A stretch of DNA of 64,000 nucleotides from Streptomyces chrestomyceticus JCM 4735 (lineage in GTDB: Bacteria > Actinomycetota > Actinomycetes > Streptomycetales > Streptomycetaceae). Under the pieces are notes generated by a model, which was not told the origin of the DNA, searched no databases, and worked only from the letters and a program-made list of their open reading frames with translations. The number at the start of each line of letters is the position of its first letter. Positions within the stretch are counted from its first letter, which is position 1. The stretch is from positions 4,464,001 to 4,528,000 of the forward strand of contig NZ_BHZC01000001.1 of NCBI RefSeq assembly GCF_003865135.1, in the 5' to 3' direction. The translations under genes were made by a program, and so were the position numbers. Below are positions 55,066 through 63,269 of this stretch, one piece after another.

Positions 55066-55770
55066 ATGGAGTTCGCCGCCGCGTCCCTCACCCCGGCACG
55101 GTCCGCCGTGCCGGGGCCTTGGCGCGCCCTGCGCCGGCGCCTGCTCACCCGCGCCACGGCGCCGCAGCACGTGGACGGCCCGGCGCCCGCCCAGCGGTCC
55201 GCCGCCCGGACCGGCCCCACCGGCCCCGTCGGCCCCACCGCGCACCTCCCCGGCGACGGCCCGGCCGCCCGCCTCCCCGACGAGAGCCCCACCATCACGG
55301 ACCTCTACCACGCCCACCGGCTGTCCATGGTGCGGCTGGCGGTGCTGCTGGTGGACGACCGGGCGACGGCCGAGGACGTCGTCCAGGACGCGTTCGCGGC
55401 CCTCTACAAGCGCCACGGCGAACGCCTCGACGAGGTCGACAACGCCCTCGCGTACCTGCGTACCGCCGTGGTCAACGCGGCCCGCTCGGTCCTGCGGCGC
55501 CGGCGCACGGCCCGCGACTACACACCCCCGCACGAGACGGACGCGCCCTCCGCCGAGGAACGCGTCGTGCTCGACGAGGAGCACCGCGAGGTCCTCGCCG
55601 CCCTCGGCCGCCTGACCACCCGCCGCCGCGAGGTCCTCGTCCTGCGGTACTGGGGCGAACTGACCGAGGCGCAGATCGCGGCCACGCTGGGCATCAGCCG
55701 CGGCGCGGTGAAGTCGATCGCCAGCCGCGCGCTGGACTCCCTGGAGAAGATGCTGGAGGCGCGGCCATGA
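55066..55770 (+). CDS. SigE-family (Actinobacterial ECF) sigma factor
   Basis: 234 residues. After ~70 residues of Ala/Pro-rich lead comes sigma region 2 (ITDLYHAHRLSMVRLAVLLV, AEDVVQDAFAALYKRH, LAYLRTAVVNAARSVLRRR) and region 4 (LTTRRREVLVLRYWGELTEAQIAATLGISRGAVKSIASRAL). ATG 55066 follows CGAGG. It overlaps the next gene (ATGA), which encodes a single-pass membrane protein, a sigma-regulator arrangement. Confidence 0.9.
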   Translation: MEFAAASLTPARSAVPGPWRALRRRLLTRATAPQHVDGPAPAQRSAARTGPTGPVGPTAHLPGDGPAARLPDESPTITDLYHAHRLSMVRLAVLLVDDRATAEDVVQDAFAALYKRHGERLDEVDNALAYLRTAVVNAARSVLRRRRTARDYTPPHETDAPSAEERVVLDEEHREVLAALGRLTTRRREVLVLRYWGELTEAQIAATLGISRGAVKSIASRALDSLEKMLEARP

Positions 55771-56453
55771 CACCGCACAGCCCAGGGGCCGGGCCCGCTC
55801 CCGGAGATCCCCGGGAGCCCGGAGACATCCGGCAGCCCGCAGAACCCCGACAGCCCGGTGCCCCCCAGCAGTCCACGGACGCCCACCCCGTAGAAGCACG
55901 GCTGCGCCTCGCCCTCGCGGCCCGTGCCGACCAGGTCGATCTCCGCGACCTCCGGCCCGCCGCACCCCCCCGCCCTCCGCACCTGCGCCGCGGCCCGTTC
56001 CTCAACCGACGGCTGCGGCGCCTCGTCCTGCCGCTGACGGCGGCGGCCACCGTGGCCGCCGCCGCGGTGGGCTACCTGGTCCTGGCCCCGGACACTCCGG
56101 TCTCGCCGCGCCCCGTGCCCGCGGCCACGCCCCACCCCGTACCGCCCCGCCCCACACCGACCGGTCCCGAATCCGCCGAACCCACCCCCACCCCGTCGCC
56201 CCCCGCCGGCGCGGCCACCTCTTCCCCTCCGAAGCACTCCCCGTCACCGGGCCTCACCGCGCGGCCCGGCGCGTCCGTTCCGAGCGCGGCCTCTCCCGGC
56301 CCGAGTGGCGGTGCCACCCCCTCGAAGGCCCGGCGGCAGACGTCCTCGCCGCCCCCGGCCGGGACGGGCCGTTCGGCGACGGTGGTGCCCGACACGCGGC
56401 CATCGCGGCCGTCGGGCCGGGCGGCGGACCCGAGCAGCGCATCCAGGCATTGA
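55767..56453 (+). CDS. Single-pass membrane protein, possible regulator of the SigE-type sigma
   Basis: 228 residues: soluble N-terminus (VEARLRLALAARADQVDLRDL), one membrane helix (about 91-113), and a long extracellular Pro/Ser/Thr/Arg-rich region without recognised domain. ATG 55767 overlaps the sigma stop. No zf-HC2 motif; anti-sigma function is inferred from position. Confidence 0.75.
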   Translation: MTPHSPGAGPAPGDPREPGDIRQPAEPRQPGAPQQSTDAHPVEARLRLALAARADQVDLRDLRPAAPPRPPHLRRGPFLNRRLRRLVLPLTAAATVAAAAVGYLVLAPDTPVSPRPVPAATPHPVPPRPTPTGPESAEPTPTPSPPAGAATSSPPKHSPSPGLTARPGASVPSAASPGPSGGATPSKARRQTSSPPPAGTGRSATVVPDTRPSRPSGRAADPSSASRH

Positions 56454-56941
56454 GGGGCGCGCAGCCAGACACACGCGCCTCGCCGTACGCACGTACTACG
56501 ACTGCGCGTACGGGCGGGACGGGAGGGGGACTCGGGAACGGGACGGACTTAGCACTCCCCCCGCCCGTCGTCCGCCCGGCGCGACGACCAGTACTCCGAT
56601 CGTGTCGAATTCCCCCACACCCCATCCTTCACGGACTTTGCGGAATTCGGCCTTCTTTACGCCCTGCCGCGCCCGCCCGCCCCGCCCACCGCACCCCGCC
56701 GAACGCTCAGTTCCAGCCGTCCTCGGACGTACGCCGCGCCACTTTTCCCGGGGCGGCGGCCGCCTTCCGGCGCCGGGAGCGGCCCTTTCCCGACCATGGC
56801 CGCGCGGGACGCGCGCCACCTCCCCGACGCCGCCCGTCAGCCGCCTTCTTCCCGCCCCACTCCGGAAATGCCCCTCTTTGCCGTCTTCGCTCTCCGGCCG
56901 CATGGCTGCGCCCGGAGCCGGTGGCCCGGTAGGCTTTCCGT
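56454..56941. other. 488-base intergenic region
   Basis: No gene recognised. Contains TTAGCACTC at 56549-56557, the left half of a CIRCE element, without the right half. Confidence 0.4.
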
Positions 56942-57238
56942 GTGATCTTCAAGCGCATCGGAAATGGGCGGCCGTACCCGGACCACGGCCGGGAAAGCAC
57001 CCGCCAGTGGGCGGACGTCGCCCCTCGTCCGGTACGCCTCGACCAGTTGGTGACGACCAAGCAGCAGCTCGACCTGGAGACGCTGCTCGCCGAGGACTCC
57101 ACCTTCTACGGCGACCTCTTCGCCCATGTCGTGAAGTGGCAGGGCGACCTCTACCTGGAGGACGGGCTGCACCGCGCCGTGCGCGCCGCCCTCCAGCAGC
57201 GCCAGGTGCTGCACGCCCGCGTCCTGGAACTGGGCTGA
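56942..57238 (+). CDS. Conserved ParB/Srx-like small protein
   Basis: 98 residues. RPVRLDQLVTTKQQLDLETLL (partial) and LYLEDGLHRAVRAALQQRQVLHARVL: the DGxHR turn is the ParB/sulfiredoxin-fold signature. Streptomyces homologues are often labelled VapB-type antitoxins, without evidence here; no toxin gene is adjacent. GTG 56942. Followed by the LytR_C gene, a common pairing. Confidence 0.75.
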   Translation: MIFKRIGNGRPYPDHGRESTRQWADVAPRPVRLDQLVTTKQQLDLETLLAEDSTFYGDLFAHVVKWQGDLYLEDGLHRAVRAALQQRQVLHARVLELG

Positions 57239-57416
57239 CGTACCGGCCGGCCCACCCGGGACAGGCGGTCCGCGTACGGGGCCGCGGGCCCCGCAGCCGC
57301 CGTCCGACACGGCCCGCCACCTGATCGGCGCACGGTATTGGCCCTTTCGGGTGGGCCTCACGACGCGTATTGATCATTTGATAGGCACGGGACCGGCCCC
57401 GCACTACGCTGCGAAC

Positions 57417-58076
57417 ATGAGCATGCTGACGCCCCCTGGCATGGGCGGTAAGAAGTACCGCATCACGGGCGACAGATATCCACGGATGCGCCGCCCCCGT
57501 CACCGCCGGCGGATCGCCCTCGCGATCACCGCCGCCGTCTGCGCCCTGGCCCTGGCCGGCTGGGGCACGTTGCAGCTCATCGACGTCTTCGGCGGCCGGG
57601 GCGGTACGGCCCAGGCCGCGCAGGACAAGAAGAAGTGCCCCGACAAGGGCGGGGACGGCACGAAGCCGGCCGGCGCCATGGCGGCCGGTACGGGCAAGTC
57701 GCTGCCGAAGCCCGCCGACGTCACCGTCAACGTCTTCAACGCGACCGCCCGCGGCGGACTCGCCAAGACGACCGCGGACGAGCTGAAGAAGCGCGGCTTC
57801 AAGGTCGGCAAGGTGGGCAACGCCCCGCCCGCCTACGACAAGAAGATCAAGGGCACCGGCGTACTGCTGGGCGCGCAGACGACGTCCGAGGGCGCCCAGA
57901 AGGTGCTGGGCACGCAGCTCGCCGGCGCGGAGCCGAAGACCGACACCCGTAAGACGGGCGACGTCGATCTGCTCATCGGCGACACGTTCAAGGCGCTGGC
58001 CGAGCCGGCCGCGGCCCAGAAGGCGCTCACCGCGCTGACGGCGCAGCCCAAGACGGACCCGCGCTGCCGCAAGTGA
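57417..58076 (+). CDS. LytR C-terminal domain membrane protein
   Basis: 219 residues: cytoplasmic basic N-terminus (RYPRMRRPRHRRRIALA), one membrane helix (about 35-58), and an extracellular LytR_C domain (DVTVNVFNATARGGLAKTTADELKKRGF, GTGVLLGAQTTSEGAQKVLGTQL). The domain occurs in wall-polymer transferases; here it stands alone. ATG 57417 lies just after a TACGCT-like -10, likely leaderless. Confidence 0.85.
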   Translation: MSMLTPPGMGGKKYRITGDRYPRMRRPRHRRRIALAITAAVCALALAGWGTLQLIDVFGGRGGTAQAAQDKKKCPDKGGDGTKPAGAMAAGTGKSLPKPADVTVNVFNATARGGLAKTTADELKKRGFKVGKVGNAPPAYDKKIKGTGVLLGAQTTSEGAQKVLGTQLAGAEPKTDTRKTGDVDLLIGDTFKALAEPAAAQKALTALTAQPKTDPRCRK

Positions 58077-58185
58077 CCGGCGCGGGCCGAGCGCCCGGCC
58101 GGGACGGGCACCGGCCCAGGGACGAGCGCCCGCCCGGGACAAACACCCGGCCCGGACGCCCACCCGCCTCCGAGGAGCGGCGGCC

Positions 58186-58821
58186 TCAGCCCGCCGTGCC
58201 GTACATCCGGTCGCCCGCGTCACCCAGGCCGGGGACGATGTAGCGGTCGGGGTCCAGGCACTCGTCCACGGCCGCCGTGACGACCGTCACCGGCGCGCCG
58301 GCCAGCTCGCGCTCCATCACCTCGACGCCCTCGGGCGCCGCCAGCAGGCAGATCGCGGTGACGTCGTCCGCACCGCGGTTGATCAGCTCGCGGATCGCCG
58401 CGACCAGCGTGCCGCCGGTGGCCAGCATCGGGTCGACCACGTACACCTGGCGGCCCGAGAGGTCGTCCGGCATCCGCGTGGCGTACGTGTGGGCCTCGTA
58501 CGTCTCCTCGTTGCGGACCATTCCCATGAAGCCGACCTCGGCCGTGGGCAGCAGCCGGACCATGCCGTCCAGCATCCCCAGACCGGCCCGCAGGATCGGT
58601 ACGACCAGCGGGCGGGGGTGGGACAGCCGCACTCCGGTGGTCGCCGTCACCGGGGTCTCGATGTCGACCTGCTCGGTCCGCACATCGCGGGTGGCCTCGT
58701 ACGCGAGCAGGGTGACCAGCTCGTCGGCGAGACGCCGGAAGGTCGGGGAATCGGTGCGCTTGTCGCGCAGGGTAGTGAGTTTGTGCGCCACCAGCGGGTG
58801 GTCGACGACGTGGATCCGCAT
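58186..58821 (-). CDS. upp: Uracil phosphoribosyltransferase
   Basis: 211 residues, full length. Converts uracil and PRPP to UMP. Motifs: [29 protein letters not shown], and the PRPP site [13 protein letters not shown] (uracil-type PRTases). ATG 58821 with TACTGT 6 bases upstream suggests a leaderless transcript. Confidence 0.95.
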   Translation of the reverse strand: MRIHVVDHPLVAHKLTTLRDKRTDSPTFRRLADELVTLLAYEATRDVRTEQVDIETPVTATTGVRLSHPRPLVVPILRAGLGMLDGMVRLLPTAEVGFMGMVRNEETYEAHTYATRMPDDLSGRQVYVVDPMLATGGTLVAAIRELINRGADDVTAICLLAAPEGVEVMERELAGAPVTVVTAAVDECLDPDRYIVPGLGDAGDRMYGTAG

Positions 58822-59280
58822 GACATCGACAGTAGCCGAGGTCACGGGCGCCGGTGCCCGCCCGTCCGTGCCGTGCGGCCCGGAGAGCGATTCCGTTCCC
58901 GTTGGCATCGAACCACCGGTCCGGGGGAAAGTGGGCACAAACGCCCGGTACGCAGCACCGGTGCCGGGCACGGACCTCGTCCCAAGGCGGTGTACGGCGT
59001 GCCCGACGGGAATGGGAGCGGCAACGGACGCGGTGCCGGGCGCGGTACCGGACGCGGCGCGAGCGGCAGTAGCGGGACCGGTGGGCGCGGCGAAGGCTCC
59101 GCGAACCCACGCCGGACCGGCAGAGGCGTCGGCTCCCGCCCCGTACGACCGCCCCGGGCAGCCCCCGAACCCCAGAAACCCCGGGAAACAGCGGGCCGGA
59201 CGGCAGACCGGGCACCTGACCGGACCCCGGACCAGCCCCCGGCCCCGCGCCCGTCCGCGAAGCGCACCGCACCCCCGCTC

Positions 59281-59544
59281 ATGACCCCGGCCACCGACCC
59301 GCCCGGCAAGCCGGCCACCACCCCTGCACCACGCCCCTCCACCCCTCCCGACACAGACGCCCCCGCCGACCCCGTCGACGAAGGCGCCACCGGCGGCGAG
59401 AACGACGCGGCACGCCGACGGCGACGCGCCCAGTTCCTGCGCGAGCTCAACGAGGCCAAGGAGCTGCGCGACCGCGTCCAGCCGCGCCGCGCCCGGGCCG
59501 CGCGGATGCGGCAGGCCATGAGAATGCGCACGTTCCGCTGGTAG
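59281..59544 (+). CDS. Small conserved basic protein
   Basis: 87 residues with Pro/Thr-rich N-terminus and a strongly charged C-terminus [20 protein letters not shown] followed by [18 protein letters not shown], likely a nucleic-acid-binding helix. The C-terminus looks conserved; the start is uncertain (GTG 58990 or 58999 would add a Gly/Arg/Ser-rich part). Function unknown. Confidence 0.6.
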   Translation: MTPATDPPGKPATTPAPRPSTPPDTDAPADPVDEGATGGENDAARRRRRAQFLRELNEAKELRDRVQPRRARAARMRQAMRMRTFRW

Positions 59545-59743
59545 CCGAACGTCACTTTTGCCCCATCAGAACCTCTCGTCCCACAAGACGTGAGCCACAT
59601 CTCTCATATCGCCCGCACGACGCAACGCCGAAGACCCCGCGCAATCGCGTTGTTTCTGCCACGATTCCGATGGGCGGGGACCTGCGGCGCCGAGGCGCCG
59701 CCCCGTCCGGCCCGGCACGCCTATGACCAGTGGGAGAGTCACG

Positions 59744-60286
59744 GTGTACTTCGCCGCACTGCTCGCGCGCACCGAAGACGGGTGGGAAGCGAGCGACACG
59801 GAGCTCGACAATGTGGAGACCCTGACCGATCTGGCCGACCTGGCCCGTGAGGCCGCGGTCGACGACGACACGGTGGTGGCATACATCGAGCAGGAAGGCA
59901 CGTGGTTCGGCGTCGTCCGTGTGGACGGCGAGGACGATCCACGGATCTTCGTCTCGAACGCCGCCGCCGCTGCCCGCAGCTCGTACGGAGCGATGCTCAC
60001 CGACGAACTGCTCGGCCGCGACGAGGACGGCACCGACGACCTCGACAGCCTCGACCTGGACGGTACCGAGGACGGCGAACCCGACCCGGCGGACGGTCCG
60101 GGCGAGGGCGACGGGACGGCGGCGGCCGCCGGCGCCCCCGCGCCACCGCCGGGACCGCTCGGCGACCCGGGCCTGCTGACCGACCTGGGCATCGGCGACA
60201 AGGAGCTGCTCGCGCTCGACACCGACGCGCTGTCCGAGATCGCCGACGCCCTCGGCTGCACGGATGTCCTGGAGGCCGTGAGGTAA
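59744..60286 (+). CDS. tRNA adenosine deaminase-associated protein
   Basis: 180 residues. VYFAALLARTEDGWEASDTEL, LADLAREAAVDDDTVVAYIEQ, then an acidic Asp/Gly/Ala linker and DLGIGDKELLALDTDALSEI. Always found upstream of tadA in streptomycetes; role unproven, possibly a partner of TadA. GTG 59744 with GGGAGAG upstream is preferred over ATG 59723. Confidence 0.88.
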   Translation: MYFAALLARTEDGWEASDTELDNVETLTDLADLAREAAVDDDTVVAYIEQEGTWFGVVRVDGEDDPRIFVSNAAAAARSSYGAMLTDELLGRDEDGTDDLDSLDLDGTEDGEPDPADGPGEGDGTAAAAGAPAPPPGPLGDPGLLTDLGIGDKELLALDTDALSEIADALGCTDVLEAVR

Positions 60287-60310
60287 CCCCCGTCACGGAC
60301 ACTGGGAGGC

Positions 60311-60859
60311 ATGACCGCCTCCTTGCCCGACCCCCTCCACACCCCGGCGCCCGACCCGCTGCGCGATCCCTGGACCGCGGCGATGCGACGGGCGCTGGAC
60401 GAGGCTGCCCGTGCCCCCGGGGCCGGTGACGTCCCGGTGGGCGCCGTCGTGCTGTCCCCCGACGGCACGGTCATCGGCACCGGCCGCAACGAACGCGAGG
60501 CCACCGGCGACCCGACCGCGCACGCCGAGGTCCTCGCCATCCGCGAGGCGGCCCGCACCCTGCGCGGCACCCGTTCCGACGGCACGCCTCCCGACGGCGG
60601 GCGGCAGGCCGGCGACTGGCGGCTGACCGGCTGCACCCTCGTCGTCACCCTGGAGCCGTGCACGATGTGCGCGGGCGCCATCGTCCTGTCCCGCCTGGAC
60701 CGCGTCGTCTACGGGGCGGCCGACGAGAAGGCGGGCGCCGCCGGCTCCCTGTGGGACGTCGTACGCGACCGCCGCCTCAACCACCGCCCCGAGGTGATCA
60801 CCGACGTCCTCGCCACCCCCTGCGCCGACCTCCTGACCACCTTCTTCCGCTCCCGCTGA
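60311..60859 (+). CDS. tadA: tRNA-specific adenosine deaminase
   Basis: 182 residues. Deaminates A34 to inosine in tRNA-Arg(ACG). Zinc-dependent cytidine-deaminase fold: TAHAEVLAI (HAE) and LEPCTMCAGAIV (PCxxC), plus VYGAADEKAGAAGSL. Starts 25 bases after the associated gene. Confidence 0.95.
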   Translation: MTASLPDPLHTPAPDPLRDPWTAAMRRALDEAARAPGAGDVPVGAVVLSPDGTVIGTGRNEREATGDPTAHAEVLAIREAARTLRGTRSDGTPPDGGRQAGDWRLTGCTLVVTLEPCTMCAGAIVLSRLDRVVYGAADEKAGAAGSLWDVVRDRRLNHRPEVITDVLATPCADLLTTFFRSR

Positions 60860-60927
60860 CCCCCGCACACCCCCACCACCGGATACCGATTTCGGCGTAC
60901 GGCCCCCCGTGGGCTAGAGTTCCTCTC

Positions 60928-61014
60928 GGTAGCGTGTCCGAGCGGCCGAAGGAGCGCGCCTCGAAAGCGCGTGAGGGGGCAACCTCTCCGTGGGTTCAAA
61001 TCCCACCGCTACCG
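60928..61014 (+). tRNA. tRNA-Ser (anticodon CGA)
   Basis: 87 bases with a long variable arm. Acceptor GGTAGCG pairs with CGCTACC, discriminator G, CCA not encoded. The anticodon stem-loop is GCGCGC-CTCGAAA-GCGCG with CGA; the T-loop is GGTTCAAATCC. Confidence 0.95.
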
Positions 61015-61020
61015 CTTGTA

Positions 61021-61063
61021 ACACCCCCCTGATCTGCGAAAACGCGGTCAGGGGGGTGTTTTG
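61021..61063 (+). terminator. Intrinsic terminator after tRNA-Ser
   Basis: ACACCCCCCTGA and TCAGGGGGGTGT form a perfect 12-bp stem followed by TTTT. Confidence 0.92.
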
Positions 61064-61090
61064 CGCGCGCTGCCCGCTCCGCAGGTCCCC

Positions 61091-61873
61091 TTACGCCCGC
61101 GCCCGCGAAGGCAGCGTGAGTATCTCGGCCCCGTCGTCGGTGATGGCGATGGTGTGCTCGCTGTGCGCGGTCCGGCAGCCCGTCGCGCTGCGCAGTGTCC
61201 AGCCGTCGGCGTCGGTGACGAGGGTGGCGGTGTCGGTCATGATCCAGGGCTCCAGGGCGAGCAGCAGTCCGGGGCGCAGCTTGTAGCCGCGGCCGGGGCG
61301 GCCGGTGTTCGCGACGTGCGGGTCCTGGTGCATGGTCGAGCCGATGCCGTGACCGCCGAACTCGGTGTTGATCGGGTAGCCCGCCTCGCTGAGGACGGTG
61401 CCGATGGCGTGCGAGAGGTCGCCGATGCGCGCCCCGGGCTCGGCGGCGGCGATGCCGGCGGCGAGTGCGCGTTCGGTCGTCTCGATCAGCGCGACGCTCT
61501 CCGCGGGCCGGGCCTCGCCCACCAGGAAGCTGATCGCGGCGTCCGCGGCCACCCCGCGCAGGGACACGGCGAGGTCGAGGGTCAGCAGATCCCCGTCCGC
61601 CAGCGTGTAGTTGTGCGGCCGGCCGTGGAGCACCCCGTCGTTGACGGCCGTGCAGATGTAGTGCCCGAACGGGCCGCGTCCGAAGGACGGCGCGTAGTCG
61701 ACGTAGCAGGACTGCGCCCCCGCCTCGGTGATCATCTCCTTGGCCCACTGGTCGATGTCCAGCAGGTTCGTCCCGACCGCGCTGCGCTGCTTCAGCGTGT
61801 GGAGGATGTCTCCGACCAGGGCGCCGGCGCCCCTCGCCCGGTCGAGCCGCGCGGCGTTCAGGATCTCGATCAT
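61091..61873 (-). CDS. map: Methionine aminopeptidase, type I
   Basis: 260 residues. Metal ligands in order: LDLAVSLRG, ADAAISF, GGHGIGSTMHQDP, LEPWI, and the final AHSEHT. Removes initiator Met. ATG 61873 (MIEILNAARL) after AAAGG is preferred over a longer start. Divergent from an XRE gene with shared direct repeats, unlike the housekeeping map beside secY/adk, so probably an extra copy. Confidence 0.92.
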   Translation of the reverse strand: MIEILNAARLDRARGAGALVGDILHTLKQRSAVGTNLLDIDQWAKEMITEAGAQSCYVDYAPSFGRGPFGHYICTAVNDGVLHGRPHNYTLADGDLLTLDLAVSLRGVAADAAISFLVGEARPAESVALIETTERALAAGIAAAEPGARIGDLSHAIGTVLSEAGYPINTEFGGHGIGSTMHQDPHVANTGRPGRGYKLRPGLLLALEPWIMTDTATLVTDADGWTLRSATGCRTAHSEHTIAITDDGAEILTLPSRARA

Positions 61874-61897
61874 GGGGGCCTTTCCCGTTGGTCCAAT

Positions 61898-61923
61898 AAC
61901 TATCCCGGTCAAACTATACCGGT
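61898..61923. promoter_or_regulatory. Direct repeats in the map/XRE divergent promoter
   Basis: AACTATCCCGGT (61898-61909) and AACTATACCGGT (61912-61923), centres 14 bases apart, just before the TAGAAT -10 of the XRE gene. Likely operator for the XRE protein. Confidence 0.55.
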
Positions 61924-61937
61924 ATTAGAATGGGGTC

Positions 61938-62270
61938 ATGGTCAGGTTGCCGCTCACCCCCGCCGAGGTAGCACGCGGACAGCGCCTCGGCGCCCTGCTC
62001 CGCCGAGCCCGGGGCTGCCGCTCGATGCTGGAGGTGGCGCTCGCCGCCCACATCTCGCCGGAGACCCTGCGGAAGATCGAATCCGGCCGGGTGGCCACCC
62101 CCGCCTTCCCGACCATCGCCGCGATCGCCGACACCCTCGGGCTGTCCCTCGACGCCGTCTGGGCCGAGATGAACCGGGTGGACGGGGTGGACCGGGTGGA
62201 CCGGGTGGAGGCGGCCGTCGATGAGGAGTCGGTGCTGCCGGTCACCCGGCATCCGTCGTTGGCCGTGTAG
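61938..62270 (+). CDS. XRE-type helix-turn-helix regulator
   Basis: 110 residues; HTH in MLEVALAAHISPETLRKIESGRV and TIAAIADTLGLSLDAVWAEM. A VDRVDRVE repeat follows. ATG 61938 lies seven bases after TAGAAT, so leaderless. Probable regulator of itself and map. Confidence 0.87.
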   Translation: MVRLPLTPAEVARGQRLGALLRRARGCRSMLEVALAAHISPETLRKIESGRVATPAFPTIAAIADTLGLSLDAVWAEMNRVDGVDRVDRVEAAVDEESVLPVTRHPSLAV

Positions 62271-62321
62271 CGAGCCGGGGCGGACCGACGCGGGCGTACG
62301 CACAGCGCGTACGGAAAGCGG

Positions 62322-63191
62322 TCAGCGCGCCGGGCCCGTGACTTCCTGGGTGCCGAGGACGGCCAGCAGGTCGAGGAGGCCGGCGCTGTCGGTGCCGGCC
62401 GCGGGGGTGAACCAGAGGAGGCGCTGGCGGCCGTCCTCACTGAACAGGTTGAGGCAGTTGACCTCGATCAGACCGAGTGCGGGGTGGACGAGGCGCTTGC
62501 GGTCGTCGCGCCGGAACGCCACGTCGTGGTCGGCCCACAGGGCGGCGAATTCGGCGGAGGCGGCGAGCAGCGAGCTGATCATCGAGCGGGCCTCGGTGTC
62601 CTTGGCGTCGCGCCGGGCGGCGGCCGCCCGCAGGTCGGCGACGAAGGCCCGGGACTGGGCCGGGTGGTCGGCCTCCGGGTACAACTGCCGGGCCTCGGGT
62701 TCGGTGAACCAGCGGTGGACGAAGCTGGCCCGGGCGCCGCGGAGGCCGGAGTGGTCGCCGAGCAGCGCCACCGCCAGTCGGTTCTGTACGAGGGTGACGT
62801 GCAGGTCGGTGATGACCTGGGCGGGTGTCGAGGGCAGACGGGTGAGCAGGTCGAGCATGCCGGGGTGGACGTGCGAGGCGGGTCCGCCGTGGGCGGGCAC
62901 CGGGCGGTCGGCCAGGCGGTAGAGGTAGTCGCGCTCGTCGGCGGTCAGGCGCAGGGCCCTGGCCAGCGCGGCGATCATCTGTTCGGAGGGCTGGGAGCCG
63001 GCGCCGCGTTCGAGTTCGTTGTAGTAGTCCGCCGACGCGCCGGCGAGCTGGGCGACCTCCTCCCGGCGCAGTCCGGGCACCCGGCGGCGCGGCCCCTGGG
63101 TGAGCCCCACGTCGGCCGGGCGGATACGGGCACGCCGCGAGCGCAGGAAGGCTCCCAGCTCGGTGTATTTCGCAGACCCCATGTCTCGCAT
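62322..63191 (-). CDS. XRE regulator with MmyB-like ligand-binding domain
   Basis: 289 residues. N-terminal HTH: RVPGLRREEVAQLAGASADYYNELERG, which is the MmyB-family form, then a C-terminal PAS-like MmyB_LBD (RADLRAAAARRDAKD-like, SFVHRWFTEPEARQLYPEADHPA, AEFAALWADHDV, RLVHPALGLIEVNC). Typical of fatty-acid-sensing regulators. ATG 63182 is an alternative. Divergent from the SDR gene it may control. Confidence 0.9.
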   Translation of the reverse strand: MRDMGSAKYTELGAFLRSRRARIRPADVGLTQGPRRRVPGLRREEVAQLAGASADYYNELERGAGSQPSEQMIAALARALRLTADERDYLYRLADRPVPAHGGPASHVHPGMLDLLTRLPSTPAQVITDLHVTLVQNRLAVALLGDHSGLRGARASFVHRWFTEPEARQLYPEADHPAQSRAFVADLRAAAARRDAKDTEARSMISSLLAASAEFAALWADHDVAFRRDDRKRLVHPALGLIEVNCLNLFSEDGRQRLLWFTPAAGTDSAGLLDLLAVLGTQEVTGPAR

Positions 63192-63269
63192 TGTGCGCCC
63201 GGCCGGGCCGGTGACCCAGGGGATGACATCCCCTGGTTGCGCCGCCCGGCACCGCGCATCGTGGGGGAC

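Noticed and set aside
56549..56557. CIRCE (HrcA) operator
   Set aside because: Only the left half-site TTAGCACTC is present; the GAGTGCTAA half is absent and no heat-shock gene follows.
56942..57238. VapB antitoxin of a toxin-antitoxin pair
   Set aside because: No PIN-domain or other toxin gene is next to it; the fold motif fits ParB/Srx-like proteins.
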